Positions 27,936 to 37,812 of a stretch of 64,000 nt of DNA are shown here, piece by piece. The translations under genes and the position numbers were made by a program. Under the pieces are notes generated by a model. It saw nothing but the letters and a program-made list of their open reading frames with translations, did no database searches and had not been told where the DNA came from. The stretch's first letter is position 1. Each line of letters opens with the position of its first letter. The stretch spans positions 1-64,000 of the forward strand of contig NZ_ATLO01000043.1 of assembly GCF_000416235.1 (NCBI RefSeq). Reading direction: 5' to 3'. Source of the stretch: Pseudomonas sp. CFII64 (GTDB lineage Bacteria > Pseudomonadota > Gammaproteobacteria > Pseudomonadales > Pseudomonadaceae).

Positions 27936-28814
27936 TTAACGGCGACGGCCAGTGATGCGTACCCAGCCATCACGGTTAGCAATCGGATCGAGATCAAACG
28001 TCGAGGCGTACGCGGCGGCCACTTCTTCGCCTTGCTCGGCCAGGATGCCGGACAGCGCCAGACGGCCACCCGGTTTGACCAGGGTTGCCAGCTGAGGTGC
28101 CAATGCGACCAGCGGCCCGGCGAGAATATTGGCGACCAGCACATCGGCCGGCTCCTGCGGCAAGTCTTCCGGCAGGTACAACGGGAAACGTTCGGCCTCG
28201 ATGTGGTTACGGCCAGCGTTGTCGCGCGAGGCTTCCAGCGCCTGCACGTCGATGTCAGTGCCGACCGCCTGTTTCGCGCCCAGCAACAAGGCAGCGATGG
28301 CCAGAATGCCCGAGCCGCAACCGAAATCCAGCAGGTCGCAGTCTTGCAGATCCTGCCCGTCCAGCCATTCCAGGCACAGTGCGGTGGTCGGGTGAGTGCC
28401 TGTGCCGAACGCCAGGCCCGGGTCGAGCAGCAGGTTGACTGCATCGGGCTCCGGGGCGGCATGCCAGCTTGGCACGATCCACAGGCGCTGGCCGAAACGC
28501 ATCGGCTGGAAGTTGTCCATCCAGCTGCGTTCCCAGTCCTGATCCTCGATGACTTCGCTCATGTGTTCCGGCAACTCGGCACCGGTGAGCAACTTCAGAT
28601 GCGCCAGAACGTGGGCGGCATCAGTGTCGGCTTCGAACAGGGCGAGCAGGTGCGTGTGCGACCACAGCGGCGTGGTATTGAGTTCCGGCTCGAAGATCGG
28701 CTGATCTTCGGCGTCCATGAACGTCACGGACACGGCGCCGACTTCAAGAAGGGCGTCTTCGTAGGTTTCGGCTTGTTCTGGGCTGATGGCGAGGCGGACT
28801 TGCAGCCAAGGCAT
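27936..28814 (-). CDS. prmA: Ribosomal protein L11 methyltransferase
   Basis: SAM-dependent enzyme that trimethylates ribosomal protein L11; 292 residues, normal length. The SAM-binding motif is [20 protein letters not shown], and [15 protein letters not shown] and [14 protein letters not shown] are conserved PrmA blocks. The N-terminal 100 residues form the substrate-recognition domain. It is followed closely by the DUF3426 gene and separated from accC by a terminator. Confidence 0.95.
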   Translation of the reverse strand: MPWLQVRLAISPEQAETYEDALLEVGAVSVTFMDAEDQPIFEPELNTTPLWSHTHLLALFEADTDAAHVLAHLKLLTGAELPEHMSEVIEDQDWERSWMDNFQPMRFGQRLWIVPSWHAAPEPDAVNLLLDPGLAFGTGTHPTTALCLEWLDGQDLQDCDLLDFGCGSGILAIAALLLGAKQAVGTDIDVQALEASRDNAGRNHIEAERFPLYLPEDLPQEPADVLVANILAGPLVALAPQLATLVKPGGRLALSGILAEQGEEVAAAYASTFDLDPIANRDGWVRITGRRR

Positions 28815-28894
28815 GGCGGGTTACCTTCGAATGAAAAATGATCTGCGGTTCAGTGCAGCAGGAAACGCGCAAGTTTACTGTGATGCGTCACAAA

Positions 28895-28925
28895 CAACAA
28901 AGCCGCTGTGAAAGCGGCTTTGTTG
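28895..28925 (-). terminator. Terminator after accC
   Basis: CAACAAAGCCGCT and AGCGGCTTTGTTG form a perfect 13-base-pair stem with a five-base loop, 17 bases beyond the accC stop. T-rich sequence (TTGTTGTTTG) follows on the accC strand, as expected for an intrinsic terminator. Confidence 0.8.
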
Positions 28926-28942
28926 ATCCGGAGCAAGGAGGC

Positions 28943-30286
28943 TTATTGATTGGCCAGCTTGTGTTCCAGGTAGTGAATGTTGACGCCGCCTTCGCAGAAG
29001 CCTTCATCACGGGTCAGGTCGCGGTGCAGCGGGATATTGGTCTTGATTCCGTCGACCACGATTTCGTCCAGGGCGTTGCGCATGCGAGCCATGGCTTCGT
29101 CACGCGTCGCGCCCCAGGTGATCAGCTTGCCGATCAACGAGTCGTAGTTGGAAGGGACCTTGTAGCCGCTGTACAGGTGCGAGTCGACCCGCACGCCATT
29201 ACCGCCCGGCGCGTGGAAGTGCTTGACCAGGCCTGGGCTCGGAATGAAGGTTTTCGGATCTTCAGCGTTGATCCGGCATTCCAGCGCGTGCCCGTGGATG
29301 ACGACATCATCCTGGGTGAACGACAGTTTGTTGCCGGCGGCGATGCTGAGCATCTCCTTGACGATGTCGATACCGGTGACCATTTCCGAAACCGGGTGCT
29401 CTACCTGGACACGAGTGTTCATCTCGATGAAGTAGAAGCTGCCGTTCTCGTAAAGGAACTCGAACGTGCCAGCGCCCCGGTAACCGATGTCGATGCACGC
29501 CTTGACGCAGCTGGCGAACACAGCCTTGCGGGCCTCTTCATCGATGAACGGTGCCGGCGCTTCTTCCAGAACCTTCTGGTGGCGACGCTGCAGCGAGCAG
29601 TCACGGTCGCCCAGGTGAATCGCCTGGCCCTGACCGTCGGAAATCACCTGGACTTCCACGTGACGCGGATTGGTCAGGTACTTTTCCAGATAGACCATCG
29701 GGTTGCTGAACCAGGCAGCCGCTTCAGCGCGAGTCTGCTTGGCCGCTTCGATCAGGTCTTCTTCCTTGTGCACCACCCGCATGCCGCGACCGCCGCCGCC
29801 GCCAGCGGCCTTGATGATCACCGGATAGCCGACTTCACGGCCGATGCGCAGAGCGGTTTCTTCGTCTTCCGGCAGCGGGCCGTCGGAACCAGGAACGGTT
29901 GGCACGTTGGCGCGCTTCATGGCGTCCTTGGCAGAAACCTTGTCGCCCATCAGGCGAATGGTTTCGGCTTTCGGGCCGATGAACGCGAAACCTGATTTTT
30001 CCACTTGTTCAGCGAAATCGGCGTTTTCCGCAAGGAAGCCGTAGCCCGGGTGAATCGCCGTGGCGCCGGTGAGTTCGGCAGCCGAAATGATGGCCGGGAT
30101 GTTCAGGTAAGAAAGGTTGGCGGGCGCCGGACCGATGCAGACGGTTTCGTCCGCCAGGCCCAGGTGCATTAGCTCGCGGTCTGCCGTGGAGTGTACAGCG
30201 ACAGTCTTGATGCCCAGTTCTTTACAGGCACGCAGAATGCGCAAGGCAATTTCGCCGCGGTTGGCGATCAGGACTTTTTCCAGCAT
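28943..30286 (-). CDS. accC: Biotin carboxylase subunit of acetyl-CoA carboxylase
   Basis: Carboxylates the biotin on AccB in the first step of fatty-acid synthesis; 447 residues. The ATP-grasp glycine-rich loop is [11 protein letters not shown], and the start [19 protein letters not shown] and the block [14 protein letters not shown] are conserved. The ATG at 30286 is chosen because it matches the family start; an upstream ATG adds seven unlikely residues. It lies 17 bases after accB, forming the aroQ-accB-accC operon. Confidence 0.97.
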   Translation of the reverse strand: MLEKVLIANRGEIALRILRACKELGIKTVAVHSTADRELMHLGLADETVCIGPAPANLSYLNIPAIISAAELTGATAIHPGYGFLAENADFAEQVEKSGFAFIGPKAETIRLMGDKVSAKDAMKRANVPTVPGSDGPLPEDEETALRIGREVGYPVIIKAAGGGGGRGMRVVHKEEDLIEAAKQTRAEAAAWFSNPMVYLEKYLTNPRHVEVQVISDGQGQAIHLGDRDCSLQRRHQKVLEEAPAPFIDEEARKAVFASCVKACIDIGYRGAGTFEFLYENGSFYFIEMNTRVQVEHPVSEMVTGIDIVKEMLSIAAGNKLSFTQDDVVIHGHALECRINAEDPKTFIPSPGLVKHFHAPGGNGVRVDSHLYSGYKVPSNYDSLIGKLITWGATRDEAMARMRNALDEIVVDGIKTNIPLHRDLTRDEGFCEGGVNIHYLEHKLANQ

Positions 30287-30303
30287 CGCAGGCTCTCCCC
30301 GGT

Positions 30304-30756
30304 TCAAACGATGGTGAACAGCGGCTGGTCATACTCAACCGGCTGACCGTTTTCTACCAGGATGGATTCGATCACACCGCTGACTTCAGCTTCGATGTGG
30401 TTCATCATTTTCATGGCTTCGACGATGCAGATGGTGTCGCCTTTCTTGACCGTCTGACCCACTTCCACGAATGCTGGCGAAGTCGGCGCAGGGGTGCGGT
30501 AGAACGTACCGACCATTGGCGACTTGACCACGGTGCCGTTGAGCTTGGGCGCTGAAGGCGCTTCTGCGGCTGCAACCGGAGCAGCAACAGGCGCTGCGGC
30601 TGGAGCAGGCATCGGAGCAGGAGCGTAATACTGCTGGGCCGGAGTCTTGCTGTGACGGCTGATCCGCACGGATTCTTCGCCTTCACGGATTTCCAGTTCG
30701 TCGATGCCAGACTCTTCCAGCAGTTCGATCAGTTTCTTGACTTTACGGATATCCAT
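30304..30756 (-). CDS. accB: Biotin carboxyl carrier protein of acetyl-CoA carboxylase
   Basis: A 150-residue carrier that holds biotin on Lys116 in the motif [14 protein letters not shown]. An N-terminal domain (1-40) is followed by an Ala/Pro linker (about 40-75) and the biotinyl beta-barrel with its protruding-thumb segment ([16 protein letters not shown]). It sits between aroQ (81 bases upstream) and accC (17 bases downstream). Confidence 0.97.
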   Translation of the reverse strand: MDIRKVKKLIELLEESGIDELEIREGEESVRISRHSKTPAQQYYAPAPMPAPAAAPVAAPVAAAEAPSAPKLNGTVVKSPMVGTFYRTPAPTSPAFVEVGQTVKKGDTICIVEAMKMMNHIEAEVSGVIESILVENGQPVEYDQPLFTIV

Positions 30757-30837
30757 TAATCATCAACTCCCAAGGGTCGGTCAGGGGTAAAAGTTGTTAG
30801 CGGTTCGAACCGTGCAGCGCAGCCTCTGGCTGGGCGG

Positions 30838-31290
30838 TCATGGTTTCGAACTGATGGCCACTTGTTCCATGGCGGCCTCCAGGGCCAGCCGGTAACCGCT
30901 GGCGCCAAGGCCGCAGATCACGCCTACAGCAACATCTGAAAAATAGGAGTGATGGCGGAAAGCTTCGCGTTTGTGCACGTTTGACAGATGCACTTCGATG
31001 AATGGGATGCTCACACCCAGCAGCGCGTCACGTATTGCCACGCTGGTGTGGGTAAACGCCGCCGGATTGATCAGGATGAAATCCACGCCTTCATCGCGTG
31101 CAGCATGGATGCGGTCGATCAATTCATACTCGGCGTTGCTTTGCAGGTACATCAGATGGTGGCCGGCGTCGCGGGCCTGCTGCTCCAGATTCTGATTGAT
31201 CCGGGCCAAGGTGACAGCGCCGTAGATCCCCGGTTCGCGGGTTCCGAGCAAGTTCAGATTGGGGCCATGCAGTACCAGAAAAGTCGCCAT
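30838..31290 (-). CDS. aroQ: Type II 3-dehydroquinate dehydratase
   Basis: Third enzyme of the shikimate pathway, 150 residues. The start [19 protein letters not shown] holds the catalytic loop with its arginine and tyrosine, [16 protein letters not shown] is conserved, and [18 protein letters not shown] contains the catalytic histidine. It heads the aroQ-accB-accC operon, divergent in order from dsbD, which ends about 130 bases upstream on the same strand. Confidence 0.96.
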   Translation of the reverse strand: MATFLVLHGPNLNLLGTREPGIYGAVTLARINQNLEQQARDAGHHLMYLQSNAEYELIDRIHAARDEGVDFILINPAAFTHTSVAIRDALLGVSIPFIEVHLSNVHKREAFRHHSYFSDVAVGVICGLGASGYRLALEAAMEQVAISSKP

Positions 31291-31419
31291 CGGATGTTCC
31301 TTGTTATGGTTGCGAGCATCAAAGCCCGGCGACTATGCCGCAAACGTCCGTGGACTGTCCAGTTAACTGCAATAGCCAGCACGATGACCGACATTCGCGA
31401 AAAGTTTGTGACTCATCCG

Positions 31420-33204
31420 CTAATTTTGGTCATTTGCTCTAATTAACCGCTCAGCAAGGCCGTTTGCGTCAATTTCGCCGACAACCCGCACATCGGCGCG
31501 TTCCTCGCCATTTTTGCCGAAGATCAGCAGCGCGGGAGGACCGAACAGCTTGTAGCGATCAAGCAGCGCGCGTTGTTCGGCATTGCTGTCAGTCATGTCG
31601 AAGCGGATCAGTCGATAGCCCTTGAGCTCGCTGACGACACTCGGATCCGGCAAGACGTCGTGCTCGATCACCTTGCAACTGATGCACCAGTCGGCGTACC
31701 AGTCCAGCAGCAACGGCTGGCCGGCGTCTTTTGCGGCGCTCAAGGCGCGATCCAGTTCGGCTGATGTGGTAATCGTTTGCCATTGCGTGCCAGTCGTTAC
31801 GCCGCTGGCGTTGCTCAGCGTAGCTGGCGTGCGGCCCAGCGGGCGGGTCGGATCGGTTTGCCCGCTCCACGCACCGAACCAGCAGGCCAGAGCATAGACC
31901 AGTAAAAACAGGCCGAGCAGTTGGCCCAGGCGCTGGCGGGTGGTTTTCTCGGTGAACTGCAGTGTGCCCAAAAACAGCGCGACTCCGGCGGCGAGCAGAC
32001 CCGTCAGCAACAGGGTGATCTCGCCAGGCAGGACGCGGCTCAGCAACGCAATTGCCAATCCCAGCAGCAAGACACCAATGGCGTTCTTGACCAGCACCAG
32101 CCACGGCCCGCTTTTCGGCAGCCAGGTCGCGCCGCCGGTGGCGATCAGCAGCAGCGGCGCGCCCATGCCCAGACCCAGGGCAAACAACTTCAGGGCACCG
32201 CCGAGCGCATCGCCGCTGGCACTGATATACAGCAGCGCCCCGGCCAGCGGCGCCGACACGCAAGGCGAGACCAGCAAGCTGGACACCACGCCCAACACCG
32301 CTGCGCCCCATAGCGAACCGCCTTCGGTGCGGCCCGCGATGCGATCCAGGCGAGTGCTGATTGCCTGCGGCAAGCGCAGCTCGAAGAAGCCGAACATGGC
32401 AATCGCAAACACCACGAAGAACAACGAAAACGGCACCAATACCCACGCCGATTGCAGTCGCGCCTGAAGATTGAGCCCGGCGCCAAACACGCCCATCAAC
32501 GCGCCGAGCGCGGCAAAACACAGCGCCATGGGCAGCACGTAAGCCAGCGACAGGCTGAAACCGCGCAACCCGCCAACCTGTCCACGCAACACCACGCCGG
32601 ACAAGATCGGCAGCATCGGCAGCACGCACGGCGTAAACGTCAGGCCAATACCGGCGAGGAAAAACAGCGCCAGCTCTTTCCAGCTCCACGCGGTTTTGGC
32701 TGGATTTGCGGGCGTAACGTCAGCAGGACTGGCGGCAACATCGCCAATGCTCAGCCGCTCGGTTTCCGGGGGATAACACAAACCCTTGTCGGCGCAGCCT
32801 TGGTAGGTAACCAGCAGGGTGAAAGGCCGGTTGTCGCCGGGTTTGCGTGGCAGGTCAACGTCGAGAATGCCGTGATAGACCTCGACGTCGCCGAAATACT
32901 CGTCATGCTTCTGCTCGCCAGCCGGCAGTTGCGCAGCGCCCAGGCCAATATCGGCCGGCTCGGTGCGGAACTGGAAGCGGTGGCGATACAGGTAATAGCC
33001 TTCGGTGGCGACAAACCGCAGCTTGATCGACTCGGGCGTGGTTTCAATCAGGTTCAGCTGAAATGCCTGACGGACCGGCAGGAAATCCTTGCTGTTATCC
33101 AGCGTCGTACCACCCAGAACCGGGTTCGGGCGACTGTCCAGCAACCCGGCGCCGCTAGCGGGCAGGGCGAGGATCAACAGCAGCAGGCATAACAGGCGGC
33201 GCAT
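31420..33204 (-). CDS. dsbD: Thiol:disulfide interchange protein DsbD
   Basis: Transfers reducing power from cytoplasmic thioredoxin to periplasmic partners such as DsbC; 594 residues. Order: signal peptide, N-terminal periplasmic domain with the cysteine pair in GCADKGLCYPP, eight-helix membrane domain with cysteines in FTPCVLPMLP and VSPCVSAPLAG, and C-terminal thioredoxin-like domain with DWCISCK. All six redox cysteines are present. The ATG at 33204 gives a clean signal peptide (RRLLCLLLLILALPASG); the open frame extends 31 codons further without support. Confidence 0.95.
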   Translation of the reverse strand: MRRLLCLLLLILALPASGAGLLDSRPNPVLGGTTLDNSKDFLPVRQAFQLNLIETTPESIKLRFVATEGYYLYRHRFQFRTEPADIGLGAAQLPAGEQKHDEYFGDVEVYHGILDVDLPRKPGDNRPFTLLVTYQGCADKGLCYPPETERLSIGDVAASPADVTPANPAKTAWSWKELALFFLAGIGLTFTPCVLPMLPILSGVVLRGQVGGLRGFSLSLAYVLPMALCFAALGALMGVFGAGLNLQARLQSAWVLVPFSLFFVVFAIAMFGFFELRLPQAISTRLDRIAGRTEGGSLWGAAVLGVVSSLLVSPCVSAPLAGALLYISASGDALGGALKLFALGLGMGAPLLLIATGGATWLPKSGPWLVLVKNAIGVLLLGLAIALLSRVLPGEITLLLTGLLAAGVALFLGTLQFTEKTTRQRLGQLLGLFLLVYALACWFGAWSGQTDPTRPLGRTPATLSNASGVTTGTQWQTITTSAELDRALSAAKDAGQPLLLDWYADWCISCKVIEHDVLPDPSVVSELKGYRLIRFDMTDSNAEQRALLDRYKLFGPPALLIFGKNGEERADVRVVGEIDANGLAERLIRANDQN

Positions 33205-33256
33205 GGCGGTCTCGGGTCGCAAAAGTCCGCGCATGATAGCGGAGTGGGACACTGAA

Positions 33257-33325
33257 CTGTAGGAGCCAACTTGCTGGTGAGACGTCTCGTCACACATCGC
33301 TTCGCCAACACGTTGGCTCCTACGA
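33257..33325. repeat. REPIN of the GTAGGAGCCAAC type
   Basis: CTGTAGGAGCCAACTTGCTG and the inverted CACGTTGGCTCCTACGA lie about 30 bases apart between the ends of gcbA and the start of dsbD. This is a third REP sequence class in the window, also seen as a single unit after vgrG. Confidence 0.75.
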
Positions 33326-33351
33326 CGGAAGATCGACTTTCACTCCAGGGA

Positions 33352-35001
33352 TCAAGCCTGCTCGTTGGAACTCACCAGAAACGGCTCGTCATGCTCGGAA
33401 TTGACATGATTGCGTCCTGCATCCTTGGCGCGGTACAGCGCTTCGTCGGCGCGGGAGGCGAGCATCAGGCTGTCGTCCGCATCGCGCAATGCCACGACAC
33501 CCGCGCTGAAGGTGCAGAACAGGTCCGCCGGTTGCGCCGGGTAATGGATCTCCGCAAAGCGGCGGCGGATTTCGTCGAGCACTTTGTGCGCGTTCTGGAT
33601 GCTGGTGTCGGGCATCACAATGGCAAACTCTTCGCCACCATAACGGCCTATATAGTCGGTCTTGCGCAGGCGTTGCTTGAGAAACAGCGCCAGACTCTTG
33701 ATCACCCGGTCGCCCATGGGATGGCCGTGGCTGTCGTTGACCTTCTTGAAATGATCAATGTCGAGCATGGCAAAGCACAGCTGCTGGTTTTCCCGGCGCG
33801 CGCGGAAGCTGCAATCTTCAAGCAATTGCAGAATGTGCGTGTGGTTGTACAGGCCGGTCAGGCTGTCGCGAACCATGCGCGCCTTGAGATTGCGCGCCCT
33901 GGCGGCACGGTTGCGCACCGTGGTGATGAGGTGACGCGGTTTGATCGGCTTGGTCAAAAAATCGTCGCCGCCTTCGCTCATCGCGTCGAGCTGCTTGTCC
34001 AGATCATCCTCGGCCGAGAGATAAATGATCGGCACGCTGACATAGCGGTCGTTGTGGCGAATGACCTTGGCCAACTCCACGCCGGTGCAACCGGGCATGT
34101 ACATGTCGAGAATGATCAGGTCCGGCTGGAAATCTGCCAGTTCCGCCATCGCCTGGATCGGGTCCAGCAGCGTGCGGGTGACGATCCCGGCGCTGTTGAG
34201 CAAGCGCTCGGTGTGCGTGGCCTGGGCGCGCGAGTCGTCGATGATCAGCACTTTATAAGGTTCGTACTGCGCGACGCAGGTCAGGATTTCGATCTTCTCC
34301 AGCAGGCTTGAGGCTTCAAGCGTGCCCGTCAGAAACTCCTCGCCCCCGGCGCGCACAGCGGCAAGGCGCGTCGGCGTATCCGTTTCCTGATGGCTGAAGA
34401 ACAACAGCGGCAATTTTTGTTCAAGCCCTTCCTGAACCTGCGCAGCCAGTTTCAAGCCCTCGCCGTGACCGCCGAAATCCACATCGATGACGATGGCCGC
34501 CGGATGGCGTTGAGCCATGGCTTCATGGAAGGCGCTCAAGTCAGCCAGTGATTGCGCGAACAATCCGAAAAATTCGAGCTGCCTGGCCAGGCGCTCGGCT
34601 CGCTCGGAGTCCTGCAACGCAATGTAGATCGGCTTGCGCAAAGGTGGCAGCGACGTCTGCTCGAAACGGTCGCCATGGCGCAGCCCGGTACGCGACAAAC
34701 GCTGCATGACACGATTGAGCTCGGTAATCAGATCGCTGCTCAACCGCCCCCGATTGGCCTCAACCGCATCCAGCGTCAGACTGATCGCCCGCGCCAGTTC
34801 CACATGTTCGACCTGCTCGAAGCGCTCGGCAAAGCGCATCAACCGCTCGTTGGCAACCTTGAGCTCGGCCAGGTCATCGGTCGACCATTCACTTTGTTGC
34901 AGCCGTTGCCAAGCCTCAAGGATCTGGCGCGCCTGATGGATGACTCGTTGAGCGAAGTGATGCTTGAGCCGGTCTCGGCTTGGATCTTCTAACTCGGTCA
35001 T
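33352..35001 (-). CDS. gcbA: Diguanylate cyclase GcbA
   Basis: Makes cyclic di-GMP; 549 residues. Order: an N-terminal helical region (1-120), a degenerate receiver-like domain (about 123-240, only one Asp cluster in VIDVDFGG), a full receiver domain (about 249-365) with Asp299 in LIILDMYMPG and Lys351, then a GGDEF domain with an active GGEEF (455-459) and an intact inhibitory site RKTD (446-449). In P. fluorescens and P. aeruginosa GcbA promotes initial surface attachment. The ATG at 35001 (MTELEDPS) is favoured; an upstream start would add 29 residues. It is conserved beside dsbD in the genus. Confidence 0.93.
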   Translation of the reverse strand: MTELEDPSRDRLKHHFAQRVIHQARQILEAWQRLQQSEWSTDDLAELKVANERLMRFAERFEQVEHVELARAISLTLDAVEANRGRLSSDLITELNRVMQRLSRTGLRHGDRFEQTSLPPLRKPIYIALQDSERAERLARQLEFFGLFAQSLADLSAFHEAMAQRHPAAIVIDVDFGGHGEGLKLAAQVQEGLEQKLPLLFFSHQETDTPTRLAAVRAGGEEFLTGTLEASSLLEKIEILTCVAQYEPYKVLIIDDSRAQATHTERLLNSAGIVTRTLLDPIQAMAELADFQPDLIILDMYMPGCTGVELAKVIRHNDRYVSVPIIYLSAEDDLDKQLDAMSEGGDDFLTKPIKPRHLITTVRNRAARARNLKARMVRDSLTGLYNHTHILQLLEDCSFRARRENQQLCFAMLDIDHFKKVNDSHGHPMGDRVIKSLALFLKQRLRKTDYIGRYGGEEFAIVMPDTSIQNAHKVLDEIRRRFAEIHYPAQPADLFCTFSAGVVALRDADDSLMLASRADEALYRAKDAGRNHVNSEHDEPFLVSSNEQA

Positions 35002-35308
35002 GGGCTGGCTACGTAGTGAATGTTCACTGAGGACGAATGCTGGCGCTATGCTAGCACCTTCATCCCGCACAAGCGTGCCATAAGTCAATTAATTGGCAAG
35101 AATTTGTGGACTTGCAGCGCGACCTCTTCCTTTATGCGCGATACGTGCCACGACCGAGGTTTCGTAAAATCGCGTGGGCGTCCGCGCAGACGTACGCAGG
35201 ATTTGACGCTGCGGGTGTGTCAGGCATTTCTGATTTTTTGGGCGGGTGATCTGGGGTGGGGGATGGGCTGGTAGGGTGCGGAATACTGACTTTAAAGGAG
35301 TGTTTGCG

Positions 35309-35815
35309 ATGCCTACCCCCGCCTATATGACTATTGAAGGAACACAGCAAGGTCTTCTAACCAAAGGAGCGCTGAGCGAAGCGTCGGTAGGCAACACATG
35401 GCAGCGGGGCCATGAGGATCAGATTCTGGTCCAGCAGATTAGCCACGCAATCACTGTACCCGGCGGCGTGCAAACCGGACAAAGAATGCACAAACCGGTA
35501 ATCATCACCAAAACCCTCGATAAATCATCTCCTCTTATCAATACCGCCTTGAGTAACGGAGAATCGCTGAAAAACTGTCGTATTGAATTCTTTCGATACT
35601 CGGGCCGCGGAGGGCAGGAGCTTTTCTACACAATTGAATTGAAAAACGCCCTCATTATCGGTGTCGACTTACTCCTTCCTCATTGCCAGGATCTCAGCAC
35701 TGCTCATTTTACCCAGCTTGAACGAGTGCACTTTGCCTACGAAACCATCACTTGGCGGCATGAAATTGCTGGAGCGTCAGGTTATGACGAATGGAGCGGA
35801 GACAGTCAGCTTTGA
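35309..35815 (+). CDS. hcp: Type VI secretion tube protein Hcp (TssD)
   Basis: A 168-residue Hcp, the hexameric ring protein that forms the T6SS inner tube and carries small cargo effectors. The start PTPAYMTIEGTQQGLLTKGA, the block HKPVIITKTLDKSSPLI and the C-terminal HFAYETITWRHEIAG are typical. The start is the ATG at 35309, with AAGGAG nine bases upstream; an earlier in-frame start is unsupported. It is directly overlapped by a peptidoglycan amidase gene, which marks this as an Hcp paired with its own effector rather than the Hcp of a structural T6SS cluster. The 307 bases upstream, back to gcbA, hold no gene. Confidence 0.93.
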   Translation: MPTPAYMTIEGTQQGLLTKGALSEASVGNTWQRGHEDQILVQQISHAITVPGGVQTGQRMHKPVIITKTLDKSSPLINTALSNGESLKNCRIEFFRYSGRGGQELFYTIELKNALIIGVDLLLPHCQDLSTAHFTQLERVHFAYETITWRHEIAGASGYDEWSGDSQL

Positions 35816-37053
35816 AATTGATAAGCGCTCTGTATCCGCTACCGCAAGAACTCAGCAATGCTTACCCACCCGATGAGGCAGCAGGCTTATTGGGTCAAGC
35901 TTTTGAGCGTCGCGAAAGCATCGACGGCTTGAGTCAGTTGCGCCGTGGTGAACTGATCAACTTCGACGGCGAAGTACTGGAACGTGTTGAAAGCGGCGAA
36001 TGGCTGCTGGTCAAAGACAATGCCTATGCCTTCGATTGGGGGCAGTTCGATAAGCCCGTGCGTAAGCGAATGTTTGATCAGCGTGTGCAGGAGTTGTTGC
36101 GGGCGCCGCCGGTTCAGGCATCGGTGAAAATCAGATATGGTCAGAGTTTTCGGGTTTTAAACAGTGAAACAAGAATGCCACTCCCTCTCAGACCCTATGT
36201 TGCTGTAGTTGATGGAGAGGAAGTTAAGGGTAAGTCGGATTTTGATGGGGTCGTGCATGTGTTTGCGTTGTCTGAGCGCTCAAGAATCTCTATACGTGTC
36301 GAATATGAGGCTCCCGTAGGAAATATCGATAGGTTTGTGAGCGAAGAAGAGCGGGAACGCTTAATTACCTTGGCAGGTGCTCGCAATTTAGATCTAAAGT
36401 TGCCTCCAATTGAAATTCCAGTGGATGATCGTGCGATGACGCGTGAAGCCATCTTGCGGACATTGAAGCGCTCGGAATTTTTATCCACGGAGCGTTCGGC
36501 TTGGGGGGCGCTTAAGAATACCCCGGCGATGGCGATGGATTGGGACTATTCGATGGTCGCCCTGCATCACGCGGGGCGCACGTTTGGTTGTGGGGATTTC
36601 GGGGCTTTACAGATGGGGCGGATTTTGAGTAGCCATTTGGTCAAGTTTGGAGAGGTTGGCTACCACTTTGGTATAGATTGCACGGGGCATATTTTTGAAG
36701 GTCGCGATTTAAGATTGAAAGGAAGCAGTGTTCTTCACTATAACTCAAACGTTATAGGTATCGTCTTGTTGGAGGATCTAACCACTCCCAATGAGGTCGG
36801 TGATCTGGTCGATGAAGCGAAAGATTTTATGGCGGTATGGGGTTATAAAACCCAGAGCGAAGCTCCCAGTCGGCAGGTGGAAGCGCTTAACGCGTTGCTG
36901 GATGTTATTCAATCATTTTTCACCATTGAGGTTTTAGGTGGTCACCGGGAATTTCCAAAGCAAATTGATGAAGGGAAGGTTTGTCCGGGCAATGGAGGTT
37001 TAGAGCTGGCTCGAAAAATAAGAACGGAGAGAGCGCTTCGAGCTCCTGATTAA
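35791..37053 (+). CDS. Probable T6SS effector: PGRP/Amidase_2-type peptidoglycan amidase
   Basis: A 420-residue protein with a C-terminal N-acetylmuramoyl-L-alanine amidase (peptidoglycan recognition) domain at about 250-410. The zinc ligands fit the T7-lysozyme pattern: His259/260 in VALHHAGRTFG, His385 in LGGHREFP and Cys398 in VCPG, with GYHFGIDCTGHIFEGRD matching the family core. The first 200 residues hold a domain of unknown type and a beta-rich segment (PYVAVVDGEEVKGKSDFDG) like the linkers of other T6SS effectors. It overlaps hcp by 25 bases if ATG 35791 is used; TTG at 35812, overlapping the hcp stop, is an alternative. No signal peptide is present, fitting Hcp-borne export into a rival's periplasm, where it would cut the stem peptide from the glycan. 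Confidence 0.85.
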   Translation: MERRQSALKLISALYPLPQELSNAYPPDEAAGLLGQAFERRESIDGLSQLRRGELINFDGEVLERVESGEWLLVKDNAYAFDWGQFDKPVRKRMFDQRVQELLRAPPVQASVKIRYGQSFRVLNSETRMPLPLRPYVAVVDGEEVKGKSDFDGVVHVFALSERSRISIRVEYEAPVGNIDRFVSEEERERLITLAGARNLDLKLPPIEIPVDDRAMTREAILRTLKRSEFLSTERSAWGALKNTPAMAMDWDYSMVALHHAGRTFGCGDFGALQMGRILSSHLVKFGEVGYHFGIDCTGHIFEGRDLRLKGSSVLHYNSNVIGIVLLEDLTTPNEVGDLVDEAKDFMAVWGYKTQSEAPSRQVEALNALLDVIQSFFTIEVLGGHREFPKQIDEGKVCPGNGGLELARKIRTERALRAPD

Positions 37054-37183
37054 GGATAAGAACGGCCCTCATAGTATGATTGGCACTTGTTCTTGTTCTG
37101 AATGTAGGTTGCTACAGCGCCGCATGAGAATTATCCTGATGCTACAGTGCTTCTGTTAAGATGTTTCTTACGCTCAGGGTTAG

Positions 37184-37372
37184 GTTCACGAATATTTTCA
37201 CCGTGCCGCGAGGGGAGACCTACAGTCTGCAAATGATGATATGCAAACCATGATCGATTTCTATAAATGTCGGCTTGAGATAAATATGAAGTTAGATCGA
37301 TCCTGCGATTTTGAATTTTTTAGTAATCGTCAAATTTCTGGAGGCTTACAGTGGGTTTGTTTCGGTGGTTGA
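37184..37372 (+). pseudogene. Remnant of a small candidate immunity gene
   Basis: An open stretch without a good start encodes MIDFYKCRLEINMKLD near its middle, which lines up with VVDYCKYRLGVETRLD of the 93-residue protein at 38037 and MDYCKYRWGIVTDLD of the 108-residue protein at 38417. Upstream the spacing also agrees: an Asp, then 13 residues to the Asp of the motif, in both sequences. The 5' part (signal anchor) and the conserved C-terminal cysteine are missing, and the end runs into the next gene. It looks like a decayed third copy. The 130 bases before it, after the effector gene, contain nothing I recognise. Confidence 0.5.
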
Positions 37373-37812
37373 GCGGCAGTTTTAGGCGATGCTGTCTAGT
37401 GTGGGCGGTCTTTGATGGTCTATTCATTATTTTTTATTGTCTGGTAAGTGTGATGAGTGATCATGTTCCATATTTTTATGAGTTTCAGCTGTTGCAAATG
37501 TTTTGGGGGCAGCCGTATTCACAAAGTGACTGGCAGTTTCTAGCTGTTCCTATTGCTACTGCTTTATGGATTTTTAACGTATCTGTCATTTTATCGTTTG
37601 TTCTTTTTTTGAGTGGGTCGAGACGGGTTCGGTATCTGATTTTTGCGCAGGTGCCCTTTAGATTGGTTGGGATGATAGTGCTAGGTACTGCGGTGGTTGC
37701 CAGCAAAACCATAACGGGTAAGGTGGTGCTGATTTTAGTAATGGTGTTTTTTGTGGTGGCTGAGATGATGAGGTTGATTTCTCTGATGTCAACTCATAAG
37801 TCACAAGTTTGA
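37351..37812 (+). CDS. Four-helix membrane protein, candidate immunity/partner (copy 1)
   Basis: A 153-residue protein with about four membrane helices and no recognised family. It is clearly related to the protein at 38835: SVMSDHVPYFYEF here against SLMLNHIPYWSDF there, and NVSVILSFVLFLSGSRRVRY against NVSILASCLLFFLNKPVVKY. The start is GTG with GGAGG eight bases upstream. It lies 297 bases after the amidase effector and before a small anchored protein, and its T-rich base composition differs from the core genome. A role in protecting the producer's envelope is inferred only from position and duplication. Confidence 0.75.
   Translation: MGLFRWLSGSFRRCCLVWAVFDGLFIIFYCLVSVMSDHVPYFYEFQLLQMFWGQPYSQSDWQFLAVPIATALWIFNVSVILSFVLFLSGSRRVRYLIFAQVPFRLVGMIVLGTAVVASKTITGKVVLILVMVFFVVAEMMRLISLMSTHKSQV

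Noticed and set aside
35094-35109. Sigma-54-like sequence TGGCAAGAATTTGTGG upstream of hcp
   Set aside because: The -24 half fits, but the -12 position has TG instead of the invariant GC.
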